Source: Fistulifera solaris (lineage: Eukaryota > Bacillariophyta > Bacillariophyceae > Naviculales > Stauroneidaceae). Taken from it: a DNA stretch of 64,000 bases. A model generated the notes under the pieces. That model saw only the letters and a list, made by a program, of their open reading frames with translations, did not search any database and was not told the DNA's origin. The position numbers and the translations under genes were made by a program. This document shows, in pieces, positions 1 through 10,192 of the stretch; the first letter of the stretch is position 1; every line of letters begins with the position of its first letter. Where the stretch lies: NCBI GenBank assembly GCA_030295235.1, contig AP026125.1:744001-808000 (forward strand), given 5' to 3'.

Positions 1-797
1 CGGCAGGGACGCCTGCATAGTAGTCAACGTATCCAGGAGGAAGGCAACTGCAAAGATCAAAGAACAAGCGAGGAGGACATGAGCGTGTGCACATAAATTG
101 AACACAGATTCTTCGTTAAAATGCCAATATAACTTACGAGTTGGACGTAATGTAGCGCCACTGTTTTTGTTGACGGCAATAGTGGGTCAGGCAAATTCAA
201 AAGCTTATGAGAAAGATCAAATTCAAAAGGGAACAGAGAGCATACTTTACAACGTACCTGAAGGAGGACTTGACTGCCCACCAAGTTGCTGGGCAAGCGA
301 AACTTCATGGTGTACGCCAGGTGTCGACCGGCCAAGTAACCGCGTTCGGGATAATTGGGATCCTGGGGCAAACCGTAGTCCACATCCTGCACAAATTCCA
401 ACGGGTACGAGTCCAAACAGGCCTGTGTCGACTGACGACCCTTGGGACAAGCACGAAGTTCAATGTGTCCCCAATGATGCGCCGTGATTTCGGTCTCGAC
501 CGTTATGATTTGACCGCGCTGGTACGTGGCCTGCGGCTTCCAGGGCATCGGAACTCCGGTCGAGTCGAGCCACTTGTCGTAGTCGTTGGCCTCGCCTTTA
601 CCGCAGACACCGCTGTTGCGGTTCAAGCAATGCCAGCAATACTCCTTGGGCGGCACACCCTGCTTGGCACCAGTGGTTCCTTCCGCGTTAGCAACCTCAT
701 TGCGACTGCGAGGCGAAACAAGACCACCGTGCGACTCGACGCCGGGCATCAAAGTCACGAAGTACATCAAAGACGAGTAGAGAAGGAAACGAACCAT
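1..797 (-). CDS. Secreted lytic polysaccharide monooxygenase (LPMO_10/AA15-like), 3' end beyond the window
   Basis: Copper enzyme expected to cut crystalline polysaccharide such as chitin or cellulose outside the cell. The start at 797 opens a 22-residue signal peptide (MVRFLLYSS...GVES), and cleavage would expose HGGLVSPRSRN, so the mature protein begins with the His of the histidine brace. The second brace His lies in AHHWGHIELRAC. Exon 1 (797-258) ends at CAG|GTACGT. A 23-nt micro-exon (160-138) encodes WRYITSNS, and exon 3 (47-1) gives CLPPGYVDY. Together these rebuild the family's classic W-x-Y-x-T-x-N-S-C-x-P-P-G-Y ending. The next upstream in-frame start adds 24 residues before the signal peptide and is less likely. 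Exon structure is inferred from splice motifs and family conservation. Family assignment is firm; AA15 versus another LPMO clade and the substrate are not decided. The window edge cuts the C-terminus. Confidence 0.88.
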
Positions 798-2084
798 GTT
801 TAAGCTTTTGTTTATCTTTCGAGTGTTGATTTTGAATGAGGATTCTGTTTTATGAGTTGCAAATGGCAAATCATCGAAATTGTGAGATCCCAGCGGGATG
901 AGACTTTTGGGAGTTGCTGCTAAAGACTATATGTTATAGTCTTTAGGTTGCTGATGCAGATCGGTCCAGGGATTTTGAGTTGCGACTCCGAAGGACCAAT
1001 ATTGACAAGAATGGCCATCGCGATGAACATAGTAAATCAGTGCGTTTCTAGGTCGAAATTTTGGTTGCTAGATTGAGGCTGTACGCGATTGCCATTTCCA
1101 AATACGCGGAGATGTTCAGTTGAACGGATGATGCGCCAAAAGATGACGGGACCGCAAATATTTGATGCCATTTTATTTCCCAAAAATTCATGTTGCTTCA
1201 TCAACCATCAATGAAAAAAGTCAACCTCAAGAAGCAAACGATGCAGGGCGCAAATGAGGCTCTCTTTCCCTGTCAGAATTCGACGCGGAGTAGGATCGGA
1301 GTTGTGCTGAAAGTACTTGCCCAATGCAAGGAATTGGTTGAATGAATTAGCTTTGAGCGTTTCAACAAGATTGTGACGATCCCATGAGATTGTTGCAGCA
1401 GTTCGACGGGTTCAAGCTTCTACAGGGGACAGAATGGGCTTATCTATATTTTTAGCGGCAATGGTAGAGCCCGTCCCGTCACCCAGGACCGCTGTCAAGG
1501 CAATTGCAAACTCATCGTTCTGACGTACAACTACATAGGCGTCTCGGAGATTGATTAGGGAACGAAGCGCTAAGATGAAGCATCATAGCTTTGGTGATGG
1601 TTCACAAGTACAAGTGAATGATATCAGTTCTAGCATCAACATCAACACAAACGCATAATCAACGAAAAAATAATAATGAGCCTGCAATCACGTCGTAACG
1701 TTATTGGGTGTAGATACGAAGTACAGTGTAGATCTGAATATTCAGAAAATTCGTACCGGGAATCAAACTGTAGAAAGCGGCACACGACAGTAGCTTTATT
1801 TGTAGACGGAACCGTGTTGCTGCCACGTCTTTGCGAGCTCGATGCTCGATGCTCGATGCACGATGTCCGTGGGCAAATAAGCAACAAAACGTTCACCAGC
1901 AACGCAGTCATAAAACAACACTGTCAAGAAGTTTGCTTTTGGGACAAACAAGAAGTACACATTGTAGCTTAACAATCCGCTCTCTCCTTTCGCTTCGAAC
2001 AATTTATCGTAAAGAATATCAAGTAACTGTACTTCGAACTCGTCCTTGTTGAAATTAAATAAACAAGATCGTCGAAAACTCGTC
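798..2084. other. Intergenic, divergent LPMO/HSF promoters
   Basis: No convincing gene in about 1.3 kb between divergently transcribed genes. The only local structure seen is a 7-bp tandem run (ctcgatg x3 plus cacgatg) at about 1838-1865. Open frames on both strands at 1642-2170 show no family motif and overlap the HSF leader. Confidence 0.5.
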
Positions 2085-3810
2085 ATGACAAGTATCGCCG
2101 AATTTTCGGCCAAGATGAATTTTCCAGGTCCAGTTGGAGCCAAACGACGACGCATGCGCAGTGGTGGCAATGTTTCGATTCAATCAAATAGCTCCCCGCC
2201 AAGTCCTGTCGAAAATATCTCGGAGGAAAAAACATCTCAAACGTCAAAATGCAAAGGAGCAAAAACCATCCCCATTTTTCTGAAGAGTAAGTCGAAGAAA
2301 TATTCTCAGACCTTTTGCCTTCTCTTGATGAAGTGAGGCCCGTCCACTCGTTTGGCTCTCTTTCTCACCTATTATTTCTTCCGTTAATCAGAGACGTATA
2401 AAATGATTGATACGTGCGATCCGGAGATCGCATCATGGTGAGTTTCTCTTTTCGCCCGTTCATTGGAGAAAACTTCCCCATCTTTCATTAAGGTTTTGTT
2501 CCTGGATGTTCGTGGTAAAAGCAGTATCCTTTTTGAAGTACAACCACCCCAATTTTCCGACCTGTTGTTCAAATCTCTAATCGGAACATGGTTTTCTCAC
2601 TTGACGCCTTCACTTTTTCAGGACTTCCGATGGAGAAATGTTTGTTGTAAAAGATCCCGATCTGTTTGCCTCACAAATTATTCCGCTTTACTTCGAGCAT
2701 AATAAATTTAGCAGCTTTGCTCGCCAGGTAAGAAGGTTTGTGTAGCTTATATTTGGAAATTGGAGATGCATATCAACGTCGGGGGTTGTAATTTTTATAC
2801 CAGTCTCTTTTCTTCCCCTCACTTTTTGTCTTTTTTGCCAGCTGAACTTCTATGGGTTTCGTAAGATGCAGGCCAAGCCTATCCGAAATAGTGATTACGA
2901 TGCGGGGACGGCGAAGCATGTCACGTTTTACAATGAGAACTTCAAACGTGGGCGTTGTGACTTGCTGAAATTGATTCAGCGTTCGACTCGAGGAGGAACC
3001 GCAGCTACTGGTGGAGACCCGACCAAGGAAGTACAAAATCTCCGTGAATACGTCTCGAACCTCGAACATAAAATCTCGGAGATGAGTGATGAGTTCGAGG
3101 ACCGTGTGAGACGCCTCGAGTTGGATATGCTGGCGCGTATGGAGCAGATGATGCTTTCGATCCAGCAGCAGCAAAATCAAATCCATTTCCAGAAGAACAC
3201 GTCTATCGGAAGTGTGGCTCATTCGAGCTCATCGCAATCAGGCGGATTAGCGCAGAACAGCCAAAATACCAACGGCACCTTCCTTCCATATCCGAGAGGG
3301 GATTCGATACAGTCAACGGTTTCATTGGGTCTTAGTTCTTTGGGTGTACCTACCGGATTGAATACTATGAGTTCGTTTGGATTCCAGCAACCTCAAATGC
3401 CACTGAATAGCATGTCGGCACCGCCCACGTTACCGCCTCACCCGAAACAGAAACAGCTTCCCTTGAATGGATTTCCTCCGATGAATGAATCAACTGACCG
3501 CTTGAATTCTTTACGAGGAATATCGCAGTTTTCACGCGGTTTATCTCGCGGCGCTTCCGTCGAATCAAGTGCATCGGCGGCTTTGTTGCGTAACTCGTGG
3601 GACGAGAAGCTCTTTTCGATGCTCATGTCGGAAGGCGAGCACAATGGTACGAATTTGAATGGAGCTGCTTTGGTCAATCCTACGCCGATGGCAGAGGGAC
3701 ATAATGCGGCCGCTCAAGTAGTTTCGAATCGTTCATCGAAATACCACGAAGATCCGGCGGATGATGGTGCAAACGACATGAGTTCTGTCTCTAGTTCGGA
3801 TATCCCCTAG
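2085..3810 (+). CDS. Heat-shock transcription factor (HSF family)
   Basis: Nuclear DNA-binding regulator. Four exons are inferred: 2085-2286, 2392-2437, 2622-2727 and 2842-3810, all with GT-AG borders, giving 440 residues in one unbroken frame. The HSF DNA-binding domain spans roughly residues 60-165: FLKKTYKMIDTCDPEIASW, then DGEMFVVKDPDLFASQIIP, then the signature NKFSSFARQLNFYGFRKMQ. A heptad-rich coiled coil (about residues 195-245, EVQNLREYVSNLEHKISEM) fits the HR-A oligomerisation region. The rest is a Ser/Gln/Asn-rich tail ending in DIP. The start at 2085 (MTSIAEFSAKM) is the first ATG in frame. Short introns inside the DNA-binding domain are normal for the family. HSFs are numerous in diatoms, so the specific paralogue and its targets cannot be given. 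Confidence 0.93.
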
Positions 3811-4632
3811 TCCATCGAGCATATCTGCATCCTCTACCTATTTGGCCATCATTAAAATTTGTTGTTTTTATCTATCTCTCGCCACAATTTTTCGGATTGA
3901 TCCTGTACTTCTTTTAGGTTACCTGGATTATAATATGGATAGGCACAATTCTGAGACAGCACGTGATTTCATAAGTGGAAGTACTATTATGATTTTGATG
4001 CTACAGTGATCGAGTGGAAAGATCTTGTTTGAAACACTGGGTTGAAAACCTGGGAGCGTTTTCAAACTTTGAATTCGAGCTCTGAGCATGGCTACAACAA
4101 TGAGGTAAGTGGGTGCGGGCTTGTATATTTAGACTGATGGCGGATGGATGCTATTCGCTTACTAGCACTTGACGATTCCTAGACTGATGGCGGATGGATG
4201 CTATTCACTCAGTACAAGCTGCAATGTGATCCTCTATCTGGTATCAACCTGCGATAACGCTAGCCTGGAACCGGAGTGACAGTGACATTCTCCTTGCGTG
4301 TTCGCAATAAATCAAACACGACTCATGAGTCACGGGCGTCACGGAGATTGACATCGTGTTTCATTTACATAATGAAAAACTTGTTTGTAAAATTTTGCAC
4401 TTCCGTAACTTAATTGTGAAATAAGGTACTTAGCGACAATAAATGAACCCATTCTATAACGGAAACTTGTGCGGAGAACAGTGTAGAACCTTCAACACCG
4501 AACACCGAACACGAAAACGTCTGGTGGAAATTTTCCCACACACCGTCACCTTTTTCCACGGGCAAGCATGACAACAGTCGTGAGATGTTTCAAATAGTTT
4601 AACATCTTCTATGGCCTGTCATAACAACTGAA
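3811..4632. other. Intergenic with a short direct duplication
   Basis: No gene seen. A 27-bp direct repeat (tagactgatggcggatgg and following bases) occurs at 4130-4156 and again at 4180-4206, period 50 bp. The remainder is AT-rich spacer and the presumed promoter of the transporter gene. Confidence 0.55.
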
Positions 4633-7600
4633 ATGGATTCAATTAAAGAAGAAAAAGAGGAAGATGCTCCGCACGTAGCCATTCTACGAAGAGTGGCGCT
4701 TTTTATGGATGGAATGGCTCGAGCCATCACCCTTCCCTTCGGGCCTCCTCTTGTGCATCGATTGGTGAGCGGCAATTCTGATTCCGATACATCTCCGTGG
4801 CCCACCGCGGCATGGTTTTCGTTTATTGTTTCGATATATATTGTGGGGCGATGGGTAGGGACGTCTCTCGCGTTTCGATTGGAAATGGAGGCAACGCCCA
4901 TATTTGTGGCGCGGCTCGGAGGGATTTTATTATCGTTGCATGTGTTTACATACGGTGCTGGTCTCGACTCGGCTCAAGTACTCGTGGCAATTCGATTTTT
5001 GACAGCAGTCACAGCGGGATTTCTGTGTGGCCTCACTCGATCGATACGCCTACCCGAAGATGATCGTTTGTCTCTTTCGTCGGATGAATTGGATGAAGAC
5101 ACGCTGCAGGCTACACGAAGACGCGAAGGGTATATTGATATAGCCTCCGGTACGGCAAAAATATATTTGATGGGTTTTACGGCATCTATTATATCAGGTG
5201 GCCTGCTATTTCGAAAGGCTACAAAAGATTCTACATTTCAAACTCTCACGGGGGCATCTCTCTACACCTGGTCGCCACTTTTCCTCATTTCATTGGCGGC
5301 TGCAACGGAAGCTAGTCTTCGATGGATTTTCGATTGGTCAAAACGTCGTGCTTCAGGATGCAATCATCATGATCAGGTACCTTTACTGCAATTTTCATCC
5401 GACCTAGAGTCGCGACTTGATGACAATGAGAACAGTCTCGAACAATGGAGTGATAATCAGTCTTTCAAATCTGTTCAACTCGACATGTTTCACAGCCCGA
5501 GTCGTTCCAGGCACGGATCATATACCAGCGTGGACGATTTTTATGACTGTCGATCTGTTTTATCGGACGGGGGCTCTGTTGATTTTACCGAATCGCGACT
5601 CGACGCCGGCGATTCATGGGTGGCTAAATACGTTGACGGAAAGTGTGTTTATTCGGATGGATCGCCTGCTTACGTGCCTGCGGGAGATTCATCAGGCACT
5701 GTTCCGAAGAATTTCATGAAATTTTATGGCAATAATCAAGCAAAGGCATTAAAAGCTTGGCGGGCAACACAAACTTGGAGGAAAGATCAGGGCGTGTGGA
5801 ACATCCATTCAAAGCCAAACAAGTGGTACTACAAGGTCAAGAGGCATACCCTCACTTCGTTCACGGATACAGCAAGGCTGGATACCCAGTGATTTACGAA
5901 CAACCCGGAAAAATGAATCTAAAGTCGCTTTTCGCCAGTGGTTGTCAAGTTCCTGACATGTTGCGCCATTACATCTTTTTCATGGAGTTTGTCTCGAACC
6001 GTATCTGCACCAAACCAGAAATTCGTAGAATAATAGATCAGGATGGAAGTCCTCGCTGTTCATCTTCTTGGGGTACCATGGTTGTGCTCGATATCAAAGG
6101 AGCTGGTCTCGGTCTTCTCAGTGGTGACGTTATCAAATATCTAAAAGAAGCGGGTGATACCAATTCACAACACTATCCACTGTCAATGAAAAGAGCATTT
6201 GTGATCAATGCTCCCTTCTTTGTTGCGGGAGCCTGGTCTGGCTTAAAGAATTCCATTGTTCCCGCCTCGGTGCAAGTTGATTTATTGTCGGAGAGCAAGT
6301 ACTTAAACGCATTGAGAGAGTACATCGATGATGACCAGATTCCACCAGAGTATGGAGGCTCCAGTCCATACAAGCTTGGTGAGCATCCATACGAGGTAGA
6401 GTTTGAAAAGCTAGCAAGTGACAACATGAAAATCAATGAAGAGAATGTCAGCGGTCGGGCGACGTGCGTCTCTCCGCAACCACCACGGACGACAATAAGG
6501 GTTGATACCGATGTTGAACGGGGATACCCTCTCAGTTCGCCACCCGTCTCGTCGTCGAATTCCCAGTTTCGGCGGCGATTACCTTCTGTCGATAAAGTAT
6601 CACGCAGCGTCCTGCGCGGAAGCTCCCATGGGTCGATCAAAACCATTGCGGGAGCCGACGTTATTTTCCTTGTATCTGTTGTTCATTGCATTTGGAGTGC
6701 ATTACAAGGTGCTATTGAAACTACTATTCCTCTGTGGATGCTGTCATCTTCTTCATTGGGAGGTCTGGGCTATTCACCGTCGCGAAGTGGTATTACCATG
6801 TTTGTTTCGTGTTTGATACTTCTTTGGGTTTTGAGAACCAGACCCTCTCGACTTGTGTCTCGAATACCATGCAAAGCTCCTTTGCGAGCATTGCGTATCG
6901 GTGCAGGTTCAGAAGCTGCTTTGCTTGGTATTTTAGCTTTTGTTGCGAAATCAAGAGAGTGAGTGATAATCATTTCGTTCCACTTTGTGCTCTCATGCAT
7001 AAAAATCTCACGTTCATCTTACTGCTTTACAGAGATGCTTTGCGAACGGATTCTGTGTTCGTTATGACGACGACCATCGTCGCTTCCGCTTCTTTGGCCT
7101 TAGCCAGCATGGTGGGAAGATCAGCGTCAAAAATCCTGCATCGCATTGCCACCGAAAGTTATCTACGAGATGCCAGGCAGGTTAAATTCATGCCAAATCC
7201 GACAACCATGCCCAGTTTTAAGATGGAAAGCGAAATGGGTCGATGGACTGCGTTTCTCAATATTGCTTCTGAAGTGATTGGTTCTATTGCTTCCGCGGCT
7301 ATATGGTCCTGGTCGGTCTCTCACGGCAGTTTCCTCCCATTTGATTCGGCGTTGACGTTTATCTTGTTGTCGATTTCTGCTTTTGCACTATACACGTGGT
7401 CATTCTCGCTCTATTTGAATCCAGCCGGAGAGTTTGCCCCTCACCCGGAAGATAGTCAAAGTACATCCCGTTGGAGTCGCTTGTTACTCTTTCTCCGTGA
7501 AATTATCTCCGTATCAGGCCGCGATATGGCATCGTTGTTTGAAGAGAGTAACTGGGCCCCTAATCATCCCGTGTTACTGAGTAGCCGATCACGGTCACGG

Positions 7601-7678
7601 ACCTTGTCGGGGGCATCGGTGCGGTTGGTAGAATTCTATGACAGTCGATCGGCAACTGTTCGTGGCAAAGTCATATGA
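4633..7678 (+). CDS. MFS-type transporter with a CRAL-TRIO (Sec14) domain inserted in the central loop
   Basis: Predicted polytopic membrane protein of about 990 residues. The N-terminal half (residues 1-240) has several hydrophobic helices and MFS-like loops (VGRWVGTSLAFRLEM; IRFLTAVTAGFLCGLTRS). A polar linker follows, then a CRAL-TRIO lipid-binding region (about residues 345-600): KFYGNNQAKALKAWRATQTW, YPHFVHGYSKAGYPVIYEQP, VVLDIKGAGLG, FVINAPFFVAGAWSGLKN and IPPEYGGSSPY. This is the usual Sec14 order from helical lead-in to PPEYGG. A second membrane half resumes at ADVIFLVSVVHCIW with LGGLGYSPSRSGITMF and runs to about residue 920. One intron is clear (6959-7032). A single base is missing near 5840 (aaGag before GCATAC); with it restored the length is a multiple of three. 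Domain calls rest on motif recognition and the transported substrate is unknown. Confidence 0.8.
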
Positions 7679-8282
7679 TAGTAGCACGCTAAAATAAATG
7701 TATGTTTGTGGTCTGCAGAGATTGTTCCCTATAGTTCGTGCATGTTCACTAGCCTTAGTGACGTGTTGCTCTAGTACCAGCTAGAAAAATAGAAAGTGGG
7801 ATACTATAGAAGAGCGAGCTACTGTCAATATGTTTTTGAAACCGATCGAGGGTTTGACAATTCAAGGTCGTATGCCACAGACCGCTTTGATTAAAAATGT
7901 AATGCGGTCGATCCTCTAGCGTGTAGCTGATCCATGACTGAAATGCAGCCGAGGTGAAAGATGATCGCCTACACTTCAATCTACAGTACCTGGTATTTGT
8001 GGACGACAATGATCTTTCCGACGTCCATTCTCGACGCTCGCACTGCAATGGTGCGCGTTAACGATTTTCATTCAACAAAATGTTGATAATTGGAGCACGA
8101 CAAGTGGAACATAATGACCGTGAGCCTATGCCTGAAATGTAGTCGTGGAAATGTTAAGACGACACTCTGCTGGAAAGACGTTAAAATTCTGCCTCTCAGT
8201 ACAAGTTTCTACGTAGTGCCTACGGCGAGGCAGAATTTTAACGCCGTTTCAGATTCTATTATAAGACAGAGTAAGATGAAAA
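7679..8282. other. Intergenic with a 17-bp perfect inverted repeat
   Basis: No gene seen. A perfect inverted repeat has arms at 8179-8195 (cgttaaaattctgcctc) and 8227-8243, separated by 31 bases. It could be a small hairpin or the ends of a tiny inverted-repeat element. No further copy was noticed in the window. Confidence 0.6.
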
Positions 8283-8992
8283 CGATTGTCCAGAAAATCT
8301 GGACCACCCCAGATTTTCTTTAAGCATTTTTATTTTAAAAGAAAATAATACACTTGGTCCAGAATTTCTGGACCACCCCAGATTTTCTGTATGAATGAAA
8401 TACACCTGGTCCAGAATTTCTGGACCACCCCAGATTTTCTGTTATGAATGAAATACACTTGGTCCAGAATTTCTGGACCATCCCAGATTTTCTGTTATGA
8501 ATGAAATACACTTGGTCCAGAATTTCTGGACCGACCCCAGTTTTTTGTATGAATGAAATAATACACTTGGACCAACCCCAAATTTTCTGTATGAATGAAA
8601 TACCTGGTCCAGAATTTCTGGACCACCCCAGACTTTTCAACGAAGATTTTCTGTATGCATGAAATACAGCAAGTCCAGAATTTCTGGACCACCCCAGATT
8701 TTCTGTAACCTTACCTGGAATGAATCAAATACACCTGGTCCAGAATTTCTGGACCACCCCAGATTTTCTGTATGAATGAAATATAGCTGGTCCAGCGTTT
8801 CTGGACCAACCCCAGATTTTCTGTATGAATCAAAACAGCTGGTCCAGAGTTTCTAGAGACCAACCCCAGACTTTCTTTCTGAATGAATGAAGGTTCGGGA
8901 AAAAGTGTACACTCACGTAGGCCCCCCGTAGAAAAATGTACCAAGCAGAGGTGCGTTCCCGTGTCTCCCTGGTCCAGAATTTCTGGACCAAC
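8283..8992. repeat. Palindrome-bearing minisatellite (about 11 copies, roughly 45-70 bp apart)
   Basis: Irregular tandem array. Each unit carries the near-palindrome ggtccagaatttctggacc followed by accccagattttctgtatgaatgaaatacac. Copies begin near 8288, 8350, 8409, 8459, 8513, 8604, 8670, 8735, 8790, 8838 and 8970, with the last five increasingly diverged. The first copy has the perfect palindrome GTCCAGAAAATCTGGAC (8288-8304). Open frames through the array simply translate the repeat. The array lies just upstream of the PfkB kinase and may overlap its promoter. Confidence 0.9.
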
Positions 8993-9072
8993 AAAAACGC
9001 ACAAAAAAATGATCACAAAATTTTTGCGGCTTCATCCCATCATTATTCCTTGCCTTGTTGCATCGAACTATC

Positions 9073-10161
9073 ATGCCCAATCGATTTTTACATATTTTAG
9101 GAGATGCATTCGTCGATCATTTTTGTTATTTAGACGGTGATTGGCCGGAAAAGGGAGGAGACGCTCTGTTGAGTCAACCCATTCGATTGTACGCAGGCGG
9201 TTCGTCGGTGAACACCGCAACACAGTATCAATCCCTTGTGACGCAATCGTCATCGACGCCCGCCGTATTGGAGTTGCACACTGTATTGAATGAACATGAT
9301 TCTTACGGACAGCTTTTGTTGGAGCACGCACAGCAGCACAACTTTGCTCTGATCAATTGTCGTCGCCCCTCCGACTCTTCTTCGACGGGTCATTGCATTG
9401 CCATCGTATCCCAAGGAGAACGTACGTTCATGACACATCCCGGTTGTGTGCACCAATTTACGGCTGAAAACGTTTCCATGGAACGCATCATTCAGCACGA
9501 CGGTAATGTACACATTCACGTGGCAGGATATTTCAATATTACGGGATTTTGGCACGGAGCATTGCGTGATTTATTACAATCCATTCGATCCGAACGAGCC
9601 AAACGGTATCCGCTCTACTCGACCACCATTTCTCTCGTGACACAACACGATGCATCCAATCAATGGGATGGTGGTATCGATGATGTCGTGTCGTGTTTGG
9701 ATTTCATCATCGTGAACGAATTAGAAGCCAATCACATTATGCAACGAGGAGGACGCTACGACGAATCCATTCCATCGAATGATCCTCTACAAGACTGGAT
9801 TTCTTTCTGGTCACCATTGAATCCCAAAGCATGCATTGTTGTCACACGAGGGTCGGAAGGAGCCGTCGCGTTTCGTAATGGAGAAGTGTTAGCGTCTCTC
9901 CGTCCAGCCGTTCCCGTTCCGGTGGTGGATCCGACAGGAGCGGGGGATGCGTTTGCTGCGGGATTTCTCTATGGTATCTGGAGTGAACACAATAATAATC
10001 CAACAAATCATCCAGACGTCTTGTCGGCTCACGATATAGCCAACGGGCTTCAATGGGGCTGTGCTGTCGGCACCGCGTCGGTTCAGGTTCGTGGAGCCAG
10101 TGTTCCCTGTCACATCGAATCTATTCGTGAAATTTATCAGAAGCAAATGGAGAATAGATAG
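9073..10161 (+). CDS. PfkB-family carbohydrate/nucleoside kinase
   Basis: Soluble ATP-dependent kinase of the ribokinase superfamily (ribokinase, fructokinase, adenosine kinase and relatives), 362 residues and intronless. Visible motifs in order: GDAFVDHF near the N-terminus, the substrate-side YAGGSSVNTA (PfkB signature 1 region), IIVNELEANHIM, VVTRGSEGAVAF, and the diagnostic ATP/anion-hole signature DPTGAGDAFAAGF with the catalytic Asp of GAGD. The first ATG in frame is at 9073. Earlier in-frame codons are non-ATG and run into the minisatellite. No targeting sequence is obvious, so it is probably cytosolic. The exact sugar or nucleoside cannot be told. The stop is about 30 bp from the convergent TPI-fusion gene's end. 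Confidence 0.92.
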   Translation: MPNRFLHILGDAFVDHFCYLDGDWPEKGGDALLSQPIRLYAGGSSVNTATQYQSLVTQSSSTPAVLELHTVLNEHDSYGQLLLEHAQQHNFALINCRRPSDSSSTGHCIAIVSQGERTFMTHPGCVHQFTAENVSMERIIQHDGNVHIHVAGYFNITGFWHGALRDLLQSIRSERAKRYPLYSTTISLVTQHDASNQWDGGIDDVVSCLDFIIVNELEANHIMQRGGRYDESIPSNDPLQDWISFWSPLNPKACIVVTRGSEGAVAFRNGEVLASLRPAVPVPVVDPTGAGDAFAAGFLYGIWSEHNNNPTNHPDVLSAHDIANGLQWGCAVGTASVQVRGASVPCHIESIREIYQKQMENR

Positions 10162-10192
10162 CATAGAAATTCTAGTAGTTAGCTGCTGTAAT

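Noticed and set aside
1796-2170. 124-residue minus-strand frame upstream of the HSF gene
   Set aside because: It overlaps the HSF 5' end on the other strand and shows no motif; the HSF reading is firmly supported.
8335-9016. Open frames of about 100 residues on the minus strand with MVQKFWT-like repeats
   Set aside because: They only translate the minisatellite; spacing changes between units are not multiples of three, so no frame is conserved.
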